Assembly: GCA_038329555.1 (NCBI GenBank)
Contig: JBBQNC010000050.1
Coordinates: forward strand, 1 to 15,288
DNA length: 15,288 bases
DNA from: JALYUA01 sp038329555
GTDB lineage: Bacteria > Acidobacteriota > Thermoanaerobaculia > UBA5066 > Gp7-AA6
Reading direction: 5' to 3'
Shown here: positions 7,752-15,288 of the stretch, in pieces
Position numbering within the stretch: position 1 is the stretch's first letter
Layout: the number at the start of each line of letters is the position of its first letter
Program-made: the position numbers and the translations under genes
Notes under the pieces: model-generated
The model's input: only the letters and a program-made list of their open reading frames with translations
The model's database searches: none
Told to the model about the DNA's origin: nothing

Positions 7752-8996
7752 TCAAGCGATGATGCCGAGGCGCCTTCCTTCGGCGCAGTCGTAGCCTGGA
7801 AAAACTGATTTCAGATTACCGACTGAGAGCCGCCTTGCCAAGACCTCCGCGAAGACGTCGCGGAAGTCCGTCGTGACGGCGAGGTCCCGGTTTTCGTAGA
7901 GGTGTGACGCGTCGAGGCCGGGCCACTTCCCGTAGACCTTGCCGCCTTTCACGCCGCCGCCCAGGAGCAACATCACGTTCGCGTGGCCGTGGTCCGTCCC
8001 GCGGTTGCCGTTTTCGCGCACGGTGCGCCCGAACTCAGACATCGTGACGAGCGTGACGTCGGCCATGCGGGAGCCGAGGTCCCGAACGAACGCGGCGATC
8101 GCGTGCCCGTAGGCCCGCAGACGATTTCCGAGCTGGCCCTGCGCGCCGCCCTCACCAGCGTGCGTGTCCCAGCCGCCGACGTCAGTGAAGGCCACCTCCA
8201 GTCCGACGTCGGATTTGATGAGCTGCGCGATCTGCTGGAGCGAAGCGCCGAACGGGCTCTTCGGGTACTCGGCTCCGTTCTCGGCGGCGCGCTTCGAGGG
8301 GGCGGCGGACTGGAGGATCCTCACGGCCTCGAACGACTCCCGGGCCGTCCCCGCGAGGGTCCCCGCCACGGCGTCTCCGTACATCGATTCGAACGACGCG
8401 AAGGCCTGCCCGCTCGCCGCTCCGGCGCGGATGCCGAACGCGCCGACGCTGGACATCGAGATCGCCCCGGCAGAGCCCGCGAGGATGCGGGGAAGCGCGG
8501 GCGCGATCGCGACGGCCCGCAGCGGAGACGCCTTTTGACCCTTGCGCGACGTGACCGCCCGAGCGAGGAAGCCGTCGGCCGTCGACTTCACTCCCGGCGT
8601 CCCGGATTCCATGAAGTCCTGCGCGTCGAAGTGCGACCGGGTCGCGTCCGGGCTGCCCGCGGCATGGACGAATGCGGCCGAGCCGTCGCGAAAGTAGGGG
8701 AGGACCGGCGCCAGGGACGGGTGAAGCCCGAAGAAACCGTCGAGGTCGAGCGCGGCGCCGTCGCCGGCGCCGGGCCGCGGCACCGCGATCGAAGGCCGAG
8801 CGTCGTAATAGATCTTCTCCCCGTGCGGGACGACCACGTTCAATCCGTCGACGGCTCCGCGCTGGAAAACGGCGACCAGGACTCTCCGGCTCGCGGGCGT
8901 CGCGGCGCCGGCCATCCGCACGAACACGTGGGGAAGGAAACCACCCGCGACGAGGGCCAGCCCGCCCGATTTCAGAACCATCCTTCGATCAAACAT
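7752..8996 (-). CDS. DUF1501 family protein, Tat-exported
   Basis: This 414-residue protein belongs to DUF1501, an uncharacterised family related to the alkaline phosphatase/sulfatase fold. The N-terminus is a twin-arginine signal: MFDRRMVLKSGG, then a hydrophobic stretch ALVAGGFLPHVFV and a likely cut after GAA near residue 32. This suggests folding, perhaps with a metal, before export. Family landmarks include VFQRGAVDGLNVVVPHG (residues about 43-59), DAQDFMESG, GGWDTHAG, and a block rich in possible metal ligands, EFGRTVRENGNRGTDHGHA, followed by LLLGGGVKGGKVYG. The start is well supported by AAGGAG (9004-9009) 7 nt upstream of ATG 8996. The gene follows the DUF1800 gene by 60 nt on the same strand, and this pairing recurs in many bacteria. 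The function of the pair is not established. Confidence 0.9.
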   Translation of the reverse strand: MFDRRMVLKSGGLALVAGGFLPHVFVRMAGAATPASRRVLVAVFQRGAVDGLNVVVPHGEKIYYDARPSIAVPRPGAGDGAALDLDGFFGLHPSLAPVLPYFRDGSAAFVHAAGSPDATRSHFDAQDFMESGTPGVKSTADGFLARAVTSRKGQKASPLRAVAIAPALPRILAGSAGAISMSSVGAFGIRAGAASGQAFASFESMYGDAVAGTLAGTARESFEAVRILQSAAPSKRAAENGAEYPKSPFGASLQQIAQLIKSDVGLEVAFTDVGGWDTHAGEGGAQGQLGNRLRAYGHAIAAFVRDLGSRMADVTLVTMSEFGRTVRENGNRGTDHGHANVMLLLGGGVKGGKVYGKWPGLDASHLYENRDLAVTTDFRDVFAEVLARRLSVGNLKSVFPGYDCAEGRRLGIIA

Positions 8997-9056
8997 CGGA
9001 GCTCTCCTTCCGGGGGCCTGCGAGGGGCGATCCGCGACGGGGAGCGTTCGCGCCGC

Positions 9057-10742
9057 TCATTGCCGCTGGAACTCGGGGCTTCCGAGGATCAGGCCGGCGA
9101 TGAGCGGCAGCGGGCCATTCGAAGCGTCGTCCACCGTCTCCTTCTTTTCCTCGAGCCGCCGGGCGATCGTCCCCCGCGTCTCCTCGGAGAGATCGCCGCC
9201 GATCAGATTCCGTGCGAGGGAGTCGACCGCTCGCGCGGGATCGGCCGTCTCGGCGGGGGAGACCAGCCTTCCGAGGTCGCTCGCCGTGCCCGGAATCCGG
9301 TTCGAGACCAGCGCGAGAGCGAAGTTCAGCCTCGCGACGATGGCTCCGCTGTTGACCCAAACGGTCGCGGCGTCCGAATAGCCGGTCGGCGGCTGGCACA
9401 GGTAGAGCGGCTCGCCCATCTGCGCGATCTGCCTGAGCAGGGGGGTCCCCGCATCCGTGTCGCTGCCGGCCGCCCGCACGGCCGAGACCACGTACTCGAA
9501 GGGCGATTTGATCTTCGCGCGGTAGTAGGCGGGGTCGAAGAACTCGGGGCTCTCGACGACGGCGCGGACGGTCTGTCTCAGGTCTCCGCCGGTCGCCACG
9601 AAGCGGGCGGCGACCCGAGCGACGAGCGTCGCGGGGGGGTCGTCGGCGACCAGGCGCTGGCAGAGCTTCAGGGCGATGCGCCGGGCCGTCGCCGGGTGAC
9701 GGGCGAGGAGCCGGATCATCTTTTCGCCTTCCTCGATGCCCGCCGCCGCGAACGTGTGCCCGAGGACCGTCTTCGTCCCGGTGTCGTGCATCCGGGCGCG
9801 AAACGTGAATTCGCCGTCTTCCCGGCGGTCGATCGACCAGCCCGTCAGGACCCTGGCAAGCTCGGTGACGTCCTTCTGCGTGTAACCGCCGTCGACACCG
9901 AGCGTGTGCAGCTCCATCAGCTCGCGGGCGTAGTTCTCGTTCAGCCCTCCCTTTCGAGCCCGGTTCAAATCCCCGTCTCCGTCCGGGCCGCGGCGCGGTC
10001 CGGACGCGAATGCCCGGCCGGGCGGCCGGTGCTCCGCGTCCGCGGAGGACTGCGCGTTGTCGAGATAGAAGAGCATCGCGGGCGCCTTCGCCGTCGCGAG
10101 GAGCAGCTCCTCGAAACGTCCCCAGATGCGCGGCCGTACGGTGTCGCGCTCGAACGACGTGACGAGAACGCGGTCGAGCCCCTTGGCGGCGAACACGTTG
10201 AAGTGGTTCATCCAGAAATCGACCATCACCTCGTTCAACTGCCGCTCCGAAAAAGCGGCGCGCACGACCTTGGCGGTGGAGAGCTCCTGGATGACCCGCC
10301 GAGGGCGCTGCTCCGGGGGAATGGCGGCCATCAGCCCAGCCGCCTCGGCCGCCTCGACCCCCTCGGCGGTTTCGGCGCCGGACGGCGAGCCGGAGGCGCC
10401 CGCCGCGAGCCTCCTGCGCTGCCGCGCTTCGCGGACGGGCCGCTCGAAGCGGTCGAAGATCTCGCTCTGCGACATCGCGAGAGTCGGAAGCGACGAGAGG
10501 CGCGCGGGCAGGAGCGGATCGGGGACCGTCTCCGGGTTGAGCTGAGCCTCGATCCACGGGCGGAGCCCCGTCCGGAGGACGCGGTCGACCTCTCCCGGCC
10601 GCGGGCCGAAGGCGAGGCGGTTCAGCACGTGGATCGCCTTTTCGCGCTCCGTCATGGTTGGCGCGGAACCGGCGACGGAAGGAGCCGCAAGGACCGCGAT
10701 CGACGACACCGCAACACACGATCGAAGGATTCGCAGGAACAT
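9057..10742 (-). CDS. DUF1800 family exported protein
   Basis: This 561-residue protein belongs to DUF1800, a family of unknown function usually encoded beside DUF1501. Residues 1-26 form a Sec-type signal peptide (MFLRILRSCVAVSSIAVLAA, cut near AGS). The family start is at MTEREKAIHVLNRLAFGPRPGE (30 onwards). Conserved blocks follow: FWMNHFNVF (about 176-184), GLNENYARELMELHTLG (266-282), DVTELARVLTGWS, and near the C-terminus ESPEFFDPAYY, PPTGYSD and GLILGSPEFQ. Two low-complexity stretches (about 101-148, rich in Ala/Glu/Arg, and 232-264, rich in Pro/Arg/Gly/Asp) look like flexible insertions in the common core. I chose ATG 10742 because GAGGT lies at 10747-10751. An in-frame GTG at 10748 would overlap that ribosome-binding site. 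The pair is probably a two-gene operon in which this gene is transcribed first. Confidence 0.9.
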   Translation of the reverse strand: MFLRILRSCVAVSSIAVLAAPSVAGSAPTMTEREKAIHVLNRLAFGPRPGEVDRVLRTGLRPWIEAQLNPETVPDPLLPARLSSLPTLAMSQSEIFDRFERPVREARQRRRLAAGASGSPSGAETAEGVEAAEAAGLMAAIPPEQRPRRVIQELSTAKVVRAAFSERQLNEVMVDFWMNHFNVFAAKGLDRVLVTSFERDTVRPRIWGRFEELLLATAKAPAMLFYLDNAQSSADAEHRPPGRAFASGPRRGPDGDGDLNRARKGGLNENYARELMELHTLGVDGGYTQKDVTELARVLTGWSIDRREDGEFTFRARMHDTGTKTVLGHTFAAAGIEEGEKMIRLLARHPATARRIALKLCQRLVADDPPATLVARVAARFVATGGDLRQTVRAVVESPEFFDPAYYRAKIKSPFEYVVSAVRAAGSDTDAGTPLLRQIAQMGEPLYLCQPPTGYSDAATVWVNSGAIVARLNFALALVSNRIPGTASDLGRLVSPAETADPARAVDSLARNLIGGDLSEETRGTIARRLEEKKETVDDASNGPLPLIAGLILGSPEFQRQ

Positions 10743-10746
10743 GGAC

Positions 10747-10751
10747 ACCTC
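10747..10751 (-). promoter_or_regulatory. Ribosome-binding site that decides the DUF1800 start
   Basis: GAGGT read on the minus strand lies 4 nt upstream of ATG 10742. It overlaps the alternative in-frame GTG codon at 10748-10746, so initiation at that GTG is unlikely. Confidence 0.55.
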
Positions 10752-10943
10752 GATCGATTGGACGAGCCGGGAACGGCGGGGATTACCGAGGGCGCCTCGT
10801 CGGCTCGTCGGTTCTCGCCGGGAAGAACGACCCTCACCCGGACGTTTTCCCTCCGTGGAGCGATCCCAAACGCCTCTCGCGACGCGCGACTCTCCGCCGG
10901 CGGAGCGGCCGGAGGCGAACGAAGTCCGGACAGCGATCCGGGG

Positions 10944-10949
10944 TAAAAT
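10944..10949 (+). promoter_or_regulatory. Probable -10 element of purF, implying a leaderless transcript
   Basis: TAAAAT differs from the sigma-70 TATAAT consensus at one base and stands out in a GC-rich region. The A of the purF ATG is 8 nt after its last base (10957), where transcription would be expected to begin. No Shine-Dalgarno sequence lies at a normal distance before the ATG. No good -35 hexamer is seen 16-18 bp upstream. Confidence 0.55.
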
Positions 10950-10956
10950 CTCACCG

Positions 10957-12357
10957 ATGCCTCTTCGTCAGGGTTTCCGCGACGAATGCGGAGTCTTCGG
11001 AGTCTTCGACGCGGAGGATGCCGCCCGCCTGACCTACCTCGGCCTGTACGCGCTCCAGCACCGCGGCCAGGAATCGGCGGGCATCGCGACCCTGGACGGC
11101 GCCGACGTGCACTTCGAGCGGGAGATGGGCTATGTCGCCGACGTGTTCAACGAGGCGCGGCTCGCGCGGCTTCCGGGGCGGACGGGGATCGGCCACGTGC
11201 GTTATTCGACCGCGGGCGCTTCGCTGCTCGTCAACGCTCAGCCGATCGTTTTCGCCACCGGTCGGGGTCCGCTCGCGCTGGCGCACAACGGAAATCTCGT
11301 CAACGCGCGGGAGATCCGCGCCTCCCTGGAGGCGTCCGGGGCGCTCTTCACGACGACGTCCGATTCAGAGGTCATCCTGCACCTGATCGCCCGGTCGAAG
11401 TCCCCGACGCTCGTGGGCGCGATCGCCGACGCTCTCTCTGAGGTCCGCGGCGCGTATTCGCTGCTGATCCTCTCGCGCGAAGGGATCTTCGCGGTGCGGG
11501 ATCCCCACGGCATCCGGCCCCTCTCGCTCGGAGTCCGTGAAGGCTCGCCCGTCGTGGCATCGGAGACGTGCGCGTTCGATCTCATCGAGGCGCGCTTCGA
11601 GCGCGATGTCGAGCCGGGAGAGATCGTCCGTCTCTCGGCCGAAGGGTTCACGTCTCACCGGTTCTCGTTCCCGCGGCCGACGCCCTGCGTCTTCGAGCAC
11701 GTCTATTTCGCGCGGCCGGATTCGCTCGTGTTCGGCCGCAACGTGGCGGCCACGCGCGAAGCGTTCGGAGCGCGGCTCGCCCGCGAGCACCCGGCCGCCG
11801 CCGACGTCGTCACGCCCGTGCCCGACTCGGGCATGTACGCCGCGCTCGGCTACGCGCGCGAGAGCGGGATTCCATTCGCGATGGGACTCGTCCGGAACCA
11901 TTACGTGGGACGAACGTTCATCGAGCCGAAGCAGTCGATCCGCCACTTCGGCGTCAAGGTGAAGCTGAATCCCGTCCGCGAGGTCGTCGCCGGCAAGCGG
12001 GTCGTGATGGTCGACGACTCCATCGTACGGGGCACCACGTCGCGCAAGATCGTCCGCATGCTGCGCGACGCCGGCGCGAAGGAAGTCCACGTGCGGATCT
12101 CCTCACCCCCGACGATGAACTCGTGCCACTACGGGATCGACACGCCGACCCGCAGCGAGCTCATCGCCGCGAACCAGTCGATCGAGGAGATCCGGGGCTA
12201 CATCGAGGCGGACAGCCTCGGGTATCTGTCGCCGGAGGGAATGCTCGAGGCCTTCGGGCGGCCGCAGCAGGCCGCCTGCACCGCGTGCTTCACGGGCATC
12301 TACCCGGTCGAGATCGAGGAGCCGGAGCGGGAAAAAGAGTCGGCCGTCTCGTCATAG
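10957..12357 (+). CDS. purF: Amidophosphoribosyltransferase (glutamine PRPP amidotransferase)
   Basis: PurF carries out the first committed step of de novo purine synthesis in the cytoplasm: PRPP plus glutamine gives 5-phosphoribosylamine, glutamate and pyrophosphate. The protein has 466 residues, a normal length. MPLRQGFRDE looks like a short propeptide, and removing it would expose the N-terminal nucleophile Cys11 of ECGVFGVF. The glutaminase domain follows with LQHRGQESAGIA (34-45), HVRYSTAG (80-87) and AHNGNLVN (109-116). The phosphoribosyltransferase domain carries the PRPP loop VMVDDSIVRGTT (350-361). Cys244, Cys390, Cys441 and Cys444 match the four 4Fe-4S ligands of the Bacillus-type enzyme (CVFEHVYFARPDS, SPPTMNSCHYG, CTACFTGIYP), so this is the propeptide-bearing Fe-S form. 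I chose ATG 10957 by homology. It is preceded by a -10 element, not a ribosome-binding site. It heads a unit with no other purine gene in view. Confidence 0.97.
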   Translation: MPLRQGFRDECGVFGVFDAEDAARLTYLGLYALQHRGQESAGIATLDGADVHFEREMGYVADVFNEARLARLPGRTGIGHVRYSTAGASLLVNAQPIVFATGRGPLALAHNGNLVNAREIRASLEASGALFTTTSDSEVILHLIARSKSPTLVGAIADALSEVRGAYSLLILSREGIFAVRDPHGIRPLSLGVREGSPVVASETCAFDLIEARFERDVEPGEIVRLSAEGFTSHRFSFPRPTPCVFEHVYFARPDSLVFGRNVAATREAFGARLAREHPAAADVVTPVPDSGMYAALGYARESGIPFAMGLVRNHYVGRTFIEPKQSIRHFGVKVKLNPVREVVAGKRVVMVDDSIVRGTTSRKIVRMLRDAGAKEVHVRISSPPTMNSCHYGIDTPTRSELIAANQSIEEIRGYIEADSLGYLSPEGMLEAFGRPQQAACTACFTGIYPVEIEEPEREKESAVSS

Positions 12358-12361
12358 TGGG

Positions 12362-13636
12362 GTGCTGACGACTCTGCTTGCGGCCACTCTCGTCCTGCGC
12401 GGCGCCACGCTCGTCGATGGCACCGGCGGCAGGCCCCTCGAGAACGCGCTTCTCGTCGTGCGGGACGGCCGCGTGGTCGCCGTGTCCGCGGCGACTCCGG
12501 AGGCGCTCCGGGGGCTTCCCGCCGATGCGGCGGTGATCGACGTGTCCGGCCGGTGGATCGTTCCCGGTCTGATCGACGCCCACGTCCACGCCGAGACGGA
12601 TGCCGATCTGGCGACGATGCTGCGCTGGGGCGTCACGACGGTCCGGCTTATGGCCGAAGACGTCGCCGTCGCGACGAAGCTGGCCCGGGAATCGCGCGGC
12701 CGCACGGACGTCCCGGACGTGTTTCCGGCCGCGCCGATCTTCACCGTGGCGGGAGGATGGTGGGCGCGGGGAGAGCCGCCCGACTCCCACCTCGACCGTT
12801 TCCCCGACACGCCCGATCACGCCCGCGATGCGGTGCGACGGGCGAAAGCGCTCGGCTCCGAGGAAATCAAGCTCATGCTCGACGACATGGCGTGGTGCCG
12901 TTCGCCCGCCCTCGTCCGGATGCGGGCCGACGTGGCGGCGGCGCTCCTCGGCGAGGCGCGCCGGCAAAGAATGCGCGCCTCCGTTCACGCGCCGGAGGTC
13001 GCCAACGCCGCCGAGGCCGTCGCGGGCGGCGCCACGGCCCTTGCGCACGGCGTCCTCGACCCGCTCGGCGCGACGACGGTCGCCGCCATGAAGGCGCGTC
13101 CCGTCTTCTACATCCCGACTATGGACATCTTCGAGTTTCTCGCTGACACGCGGAGCTTCGTCGACGGTGTGCTCGCGGATCCCGTCGTGACGCGGCCCGG
13201 CACCGGGCTGCCGGCGGAGACCGTCGCGCGTTACCGGTCGAAGGAGTATTCCGACGGCTACCGGACGCGCTACGCGGGGTTCGAGAACGTGAGACGCCAT
13301 CTCCCGGCGCTCTACGCGAACCTCCGCACGCTCCATGCCGCGGGCGTGCCCGTCGCGCTGGGCACCGACATGTGGGCATTTCCCGGCCTCGGCGTGTCGA
13401 TCGAGATGGACCTCTTCGTCCGGGCCGGCCTCTCTCCTCTCGAGGCGATTCGCGCGGCGACCCAGACGTCGGCCCGCTCCCTCGGGATCGAGGGCGACCG
13501 CGGCACGCTCCAGGCCGGCAAGCGGGCCGACTTTCTCCTTCTCGACGCCGATCCGATCCGGGACGTGAAGAACGTCCGCGCGATCTCGCGGGTCTACAAG
13601 GCGGGAGTCGCCGTTCCGACCCCGGCGGCGCGATGA
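12362..13636 (+). CDS. Metal-dependent amidohydrolase (imidazolonepropionase-like)
   Basis: This is a 424-residue member of the amidohydrolase superfamily. The N-terminal strand LVLRGATLVDGTGG and the C-terminal GTLQAGKRADFLLLDADP form the usual small beta-sandwich around a TIM barrel. Visible metal-site residues are H74 and H76 (DAHVH), K170 (EEIKLML, the likely carboxylated bridging lysine), H209 (SVHAPE), H229 (ALAHGV) and D336 (GTDMW). The complete set suggests an active hydrolase acting on a cyclic amide, a peptide or a similar C-N bond. The substrate cannot be inferred. The GTG start lies 4 nt after the purF stop with no strong ribosome-binding site, so translation may depend on coupling to purF. 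The short hydrophobic start (LTTLLAATLVL) is more likely part of the fold than a signal peptide. The stop overlaps the next start (ATGA, 13633-13636). Confidence 0.9.
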   Translation: MLTTLLAATLVLRGATLVDGTGGRPLENALLVVRDGRVVAVSAATPEALRGLPADAAVIDVSGRWIVPGLIDAHVHAETDADLATMLRWGVTTVRLMAEDVAVATKLARESRGRTDVPDVFPAAPIFTVAGGWWARGEPPDSHLDRFPDTPDHARDAVRRAKALGSEEIKLMLDDMAWCRSPALVRMRADVAAALLGEARRQRMRASVHAPEVANAAEAVAGGATALAHGVLDPLGATTVAAMKARPVFYIPTMDIFEFLADTRSFVDGVLADPVVTRPGTGLPAETVARYRSKEYSDGYRTRYAGFENVRRHLPALYANLRTLHAAGVPVALGTDMWAFPGLGVSIEMDLFVRAGLSPLEAIRAATQTSARSLGIEGDRGTLQAGKRADFLLLDADPIRDVKNVRAISRVYKAGVAVPTPAAR

Positions 13637-13956
13637 CGGATCCTCCGAGGACTTCCGCCGGAGGGAATCTTCCGGACCCGCCGGCTGCGGCCGACCCTCT
13701 CCTGCGGTTCCGCCCCGAGTTCCCCATTCTCGAGCGCTCGACCTACCTGATCTCCAACTCGCTCGGGGCGATGCCGCGGTGCGAGCTGAATGCGCGGGAC
13801 GTCGTCGTCGACTACCGGTCGGGCGTCGGGATCCGCCTGTCGCCCCACTTCTACACGGAGGACGCGGAGCTCGACCGCGCGTTCGCCGCCATCGACGAAA
13901 TCCGGGGAAACGGCGCCTGGCGGCGGTGGCGCGAGCACACAACGCTCGTCACGTGA
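13633..13956 (+). pseudogene. Internally deleted remnant of a kynureninase-like class-V aminotransferase-fold protein
   Basis: This 107-residue frame joins what I recognise as the two ends of a PLP-dependent kynureninase-like enzyme. Residues 26-49 (FRPEFPILERSTYLISNS, then LGAMPR) resemble the extreme N-terminus. Residues 50-90 (ELNARDVVVDYRSGVGIRLS, then PHFYTEDAELDRAFAAIDEI) resemble the C-terminal subdomain. These proteins are normally near 400 residues. About 300 central residues, including the large PLP-binding domain and the Schiff-base lysine, are absent. The junction lies near 13776-13785 and keeps the frame. The remnant cannot be a working aminotransferase-fold enzyme. It still starts inside the amidohydrolase stop (ATGA) and ends overlapping the next GTG (GTGA), so it sits intact in the transcription unit. 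It may be a real deletion allele, an expressed mini-protein or an assembly collapse. The family call comes from memory of the motifs and was not checked by search. Confidence 0.7.
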
Positions 13957-15288
13957 GAACCCTCTCCGAGCGACGGGCGACGACGGCGGCCGCCGTCGTT
14001 GTCGGCCTGGCCACCGTCGGGCTCTTTCTCGTTTCCCGCGGCAAGTGGAGCGACGCCCTGATCGACTCGGGCAACGTGTGGATCGTTCCCGACACGGTCG
14101 CCCGCGGGGGTCTCCTCTACCGCGACATCGTGTGGTGGTTCGGGCCCTTCACGCCCTCGTTTCATGCGCCGTTCCTTCGGCTCTTCGGGTCCGGTTTTCC
14201 GGCGCTGATGATCGCGGGGCTGGCCGCCTCCGCCGCGACCGTCGCCGTGCTGTTCGCCGCATTGCGGCGCGTGACGTCCGCGGGGGAAGCGTTCGGGTGG
14301 ACCGCCCTCGCGGTCCCGGCGCTCTTCTTCATGCCCGACTCGGGCGGTGCGATCCTCGGGATGGGCTATCGGATGTGGCACGCCGCGGCGTTCGGGCTCG
14401 CGTCCCTCGCGCTCGTTCCCGCCGGCGAGGGTCGAAGGGCGGGTCTCCGGGCGTTCGCTGCGGGCGCCCTCGCGGGCATGGCGGGACTGTGCCGGACGGA
14501 GTGGGGGCTCGTGGTCCTCTTCGCCGGCATGCTCGCGGCGGCGCGCGGGGGGGCGGCCTCGGGCCGGCTTCGCACCGCTTTTCTCCTTGTCGCGGGATTC
14601 GCCGCGGCGTTCGGCGCGGGGCTGGGAATCTTCGTGCTTCTGGCCGGGCCCCGCGCCGTCCTCGCCGACGGCCCGGTGCTGCTCTGGAACATGCCGCCGG
14701 AGACGCGGACGCATCTCTTCGGCGTCACGCGCCGGTCATGGTCCGGACTCGCCGGCATGGTGTACGGCGCGGCGGTCTGGGCCGGTGCGTTCCTCGCGCT
14801 CGAGCTCGTGGCTCTTCGAAGATCCGATCCGCTGATCGCGCGTCGCCGCCTCGCGGCCATTTTCGTCATCCTGGCCGTTCTCCTCGCGTGCGTCCTCGCT
14901 TTCGGCTTTCCCGCCAACCCGCTCTTCGCGGGAGGTCCCCTCGTCTGCGCGGGAGCCGTCGTCGCCGGACTCCGGCTGCCCCGCGGTCCCGTCGCGGCGA
15001 GGCTCACGGGTTTTGGCGTGGCCGGCCTGCTGCTCTTCCACCGCCGGCCCTTTCACGTCACGGACGGCGCCTACGTAGCTCCTCCGCTGCTGTTCGTCCT
15101 CGTCTGCGCGGCGGCCCTCGCGACTGCGGCCGCCTCCCGGGACCGTGCCGAAGATCGGAAACGGCTTTCCTCCGCGATCGTCGGAGGCCTCGCCGTTCTG
15201 ACGCTGCTCGCGTTCGGACTCCGCGCGGACCAGTACGCGAAGGACCGGCGCGTCCCGATTCGCGGTACGGGAGGGATGCTATCGGCGG
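13953..15288 (+). CDS. Polytopic membrane protein, GT-C/ArnT-PMT-like glycosyltransferase candidate, C-terminus cut by window edge
   Basis: The frame is open from GTG 13953 to the window edge, giving 445 residues with no stop. It is dominated by hydrophobic segments rich in Ala, Val, Leu and Gly, roughly ten potential membrane helices, the first at about residues 11-28. After the first helix comes DALIDSGNVWIVPDTVARGG, then LLYRDIVWWFGPFTPSFHA and LRLFG. This arrangement (an acidic loop, then VP-ARGG-LYRDI and GPF-P) resembles the first periplasmic loop of GT-C-fold lipid-linked-sugar transferases of the PMT/ArnT group. Aspartates 34 and 38 are possible catalytic or metal-site residues, by analogy only. 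Later loops carry CRTEWG and charged basic turns that fit inside-positive topology. The start overlaps the stop of the preceding remnant (GTGA, 13953-13956), which implies coupling. The substrate and exact family are uncertain. Confidence 0.7.
   Translation, partial: MRTLSERRATTAAAVVVGLATVGLFLVSRGKWSDALIDSGNVWIVPDTVARGGLLYRDIVWWFGPFTPSFHAPFLRLFGSGFPALMIAGLAASAATVAVLFAALRRVTSAGEAFGWTALAVPALFFMPDSGGAILGMGYRMWHAAAFGLASLALVPAGEGRRAGLRAFAAGALAGMAGLCRTEWGLVVLFAGMLAAARGGAASGRLRTAFLLVAGFAAAFGAGLGIFVLLAGPRAVLADGPVLLWNMPPETRTHLFGVTRRSWSGLAGMVYGAAVWAGAFLALELVALRRSDPLIARRRLAAIFVILAVLLACVLAFGFPANPLFAGGPLVCAGAVVAGLRLPRGPVAARLTGFGVAGLLLFHRRPFHVTDGAYVAPPLLFVLVCAAALATAAASRDRAEDRKRLSSAIVGGLAVLTLLAFGLRADQYAKDRRVPIRGTGGMLSA

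Larger units (their letters stand above)
10743..10956. other. Divergent intergenic region between DUF1800 and purF
   Basis: These 214 bp hold the promoters for the minus-strand DUF1800/DUF1501 pair and the plus-strand purF unit. I see a purF -10 element near the right end (described separately) and the DUF1800 ribosome-binding site at the left end. I can assign no convincing minus-strand -35/-10 pair and no recognisable purine riboswitch or PurR-like palindrome. The reading frame of purF is open across this stretch but codes for nothing recognisable. Confidence 0.5.

Noticed and set aside
7983..10946. A 987-codon open frame on the plus strand opposite DUF1501 and DUF1800
   Set aside because: It spans two real minus-strand genes and their intergenic gap. 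Its composition is biased (Arg, Gly, Asp, Glu) with no domain signature. It is a compositional shadow.
10654..10956. N-terminal extension of PurF by 101 residues in the same open frame
   Set aside because: The extension overlaps the divergent DUF1800 gene, has no similarity to PurF and would bury the N-terminal nucleophile Cys. The -10 element directly precedes ATG 10957.
12290..13942. A 550-codon minus-strand frame opposite the amidohydrolase and the kynureninase-like remnant
   Set aside because: It is antisense to genes with clear motifs and 4-nt overlaps. The product is Arg-rich and unrecognisable.

Overview
The window is GC-rich, with dense bacterial coding that runs on both strands. The gene families present point to a Gram-negative soil-type bacterium, most likely an Acidobacteriota: a Ser/Thr kinase with a C-terminal beta-propeller, a carboxypeptidase-regulatory-domain TonB-dependent receptor, a receiver-less winged-helix regulator and a paired DUF1501/DUF1800 locus. 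This assignment is inference from family content. I see no RNA genes, CRISPR arrays, transposases, integrases or phage genes.

Layout. (1) Positions 1-1292, minus strand: the first 430 residues of a secreted protein built of about nine 43-56-residue BNR/YCF48-like propeller repeats, cut by the window edge. (2) A divergent intergenic region at 1293-1391. (3) Positions 1392-7682, plus strand: a tightly coupled three-gene unit of an FHA-containing winged-helix regulator, a transmembrane Ser/Thr kinase with an extracytoplasmic propeller, and a large TonB-dependent outer-membrane receptor. The first two genes overlap by 4 nt and the third starts 1 nt after the second. (4) A short convergent gap holding a hairpin. 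(5) Positions 7752-10742, minus strand: a two-gene unit, DUF1800 then DUF1501, both exported. (6) A divergent region with a clear -10 element for purF at such a distance that the purF mRNA looks leaderless. (7) Positions 10957-15288, plus strand: purF, a metal-dependent amidohydrolase, a short internally deleted remnant of a kynureninase-like PLP enzyme, and the start of a polytopic GT-C-like membrane protein that runs off the window. The genes in this last unit are separated by 4 nt or overlap by 4 nt.

How the genes may work together. The unit at 1392-7682 reads as a signalling cassette. The kinase domain lies in the cytoplasm and carries threonines in its activation loop. The regulator has an FHA domain, a fold that binds phosphothreonine, fused to an OmpR-type DNA-binding domain. 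The co-translated TonB receptor is a candidate output or a partner in sensing. The second plus-strand unit joins the first committed enzyme of purine synthesis to genes with no evident purine role.

The points I consider most worth following up are the FHA-regulator/kinase/receptor cassette, the in-frame internal deletion of the kynureninase-like gene, the recently homogenised repeats in the propeller gene, and the leaderless purF promoter. I did not find a clearly unprecedented system.
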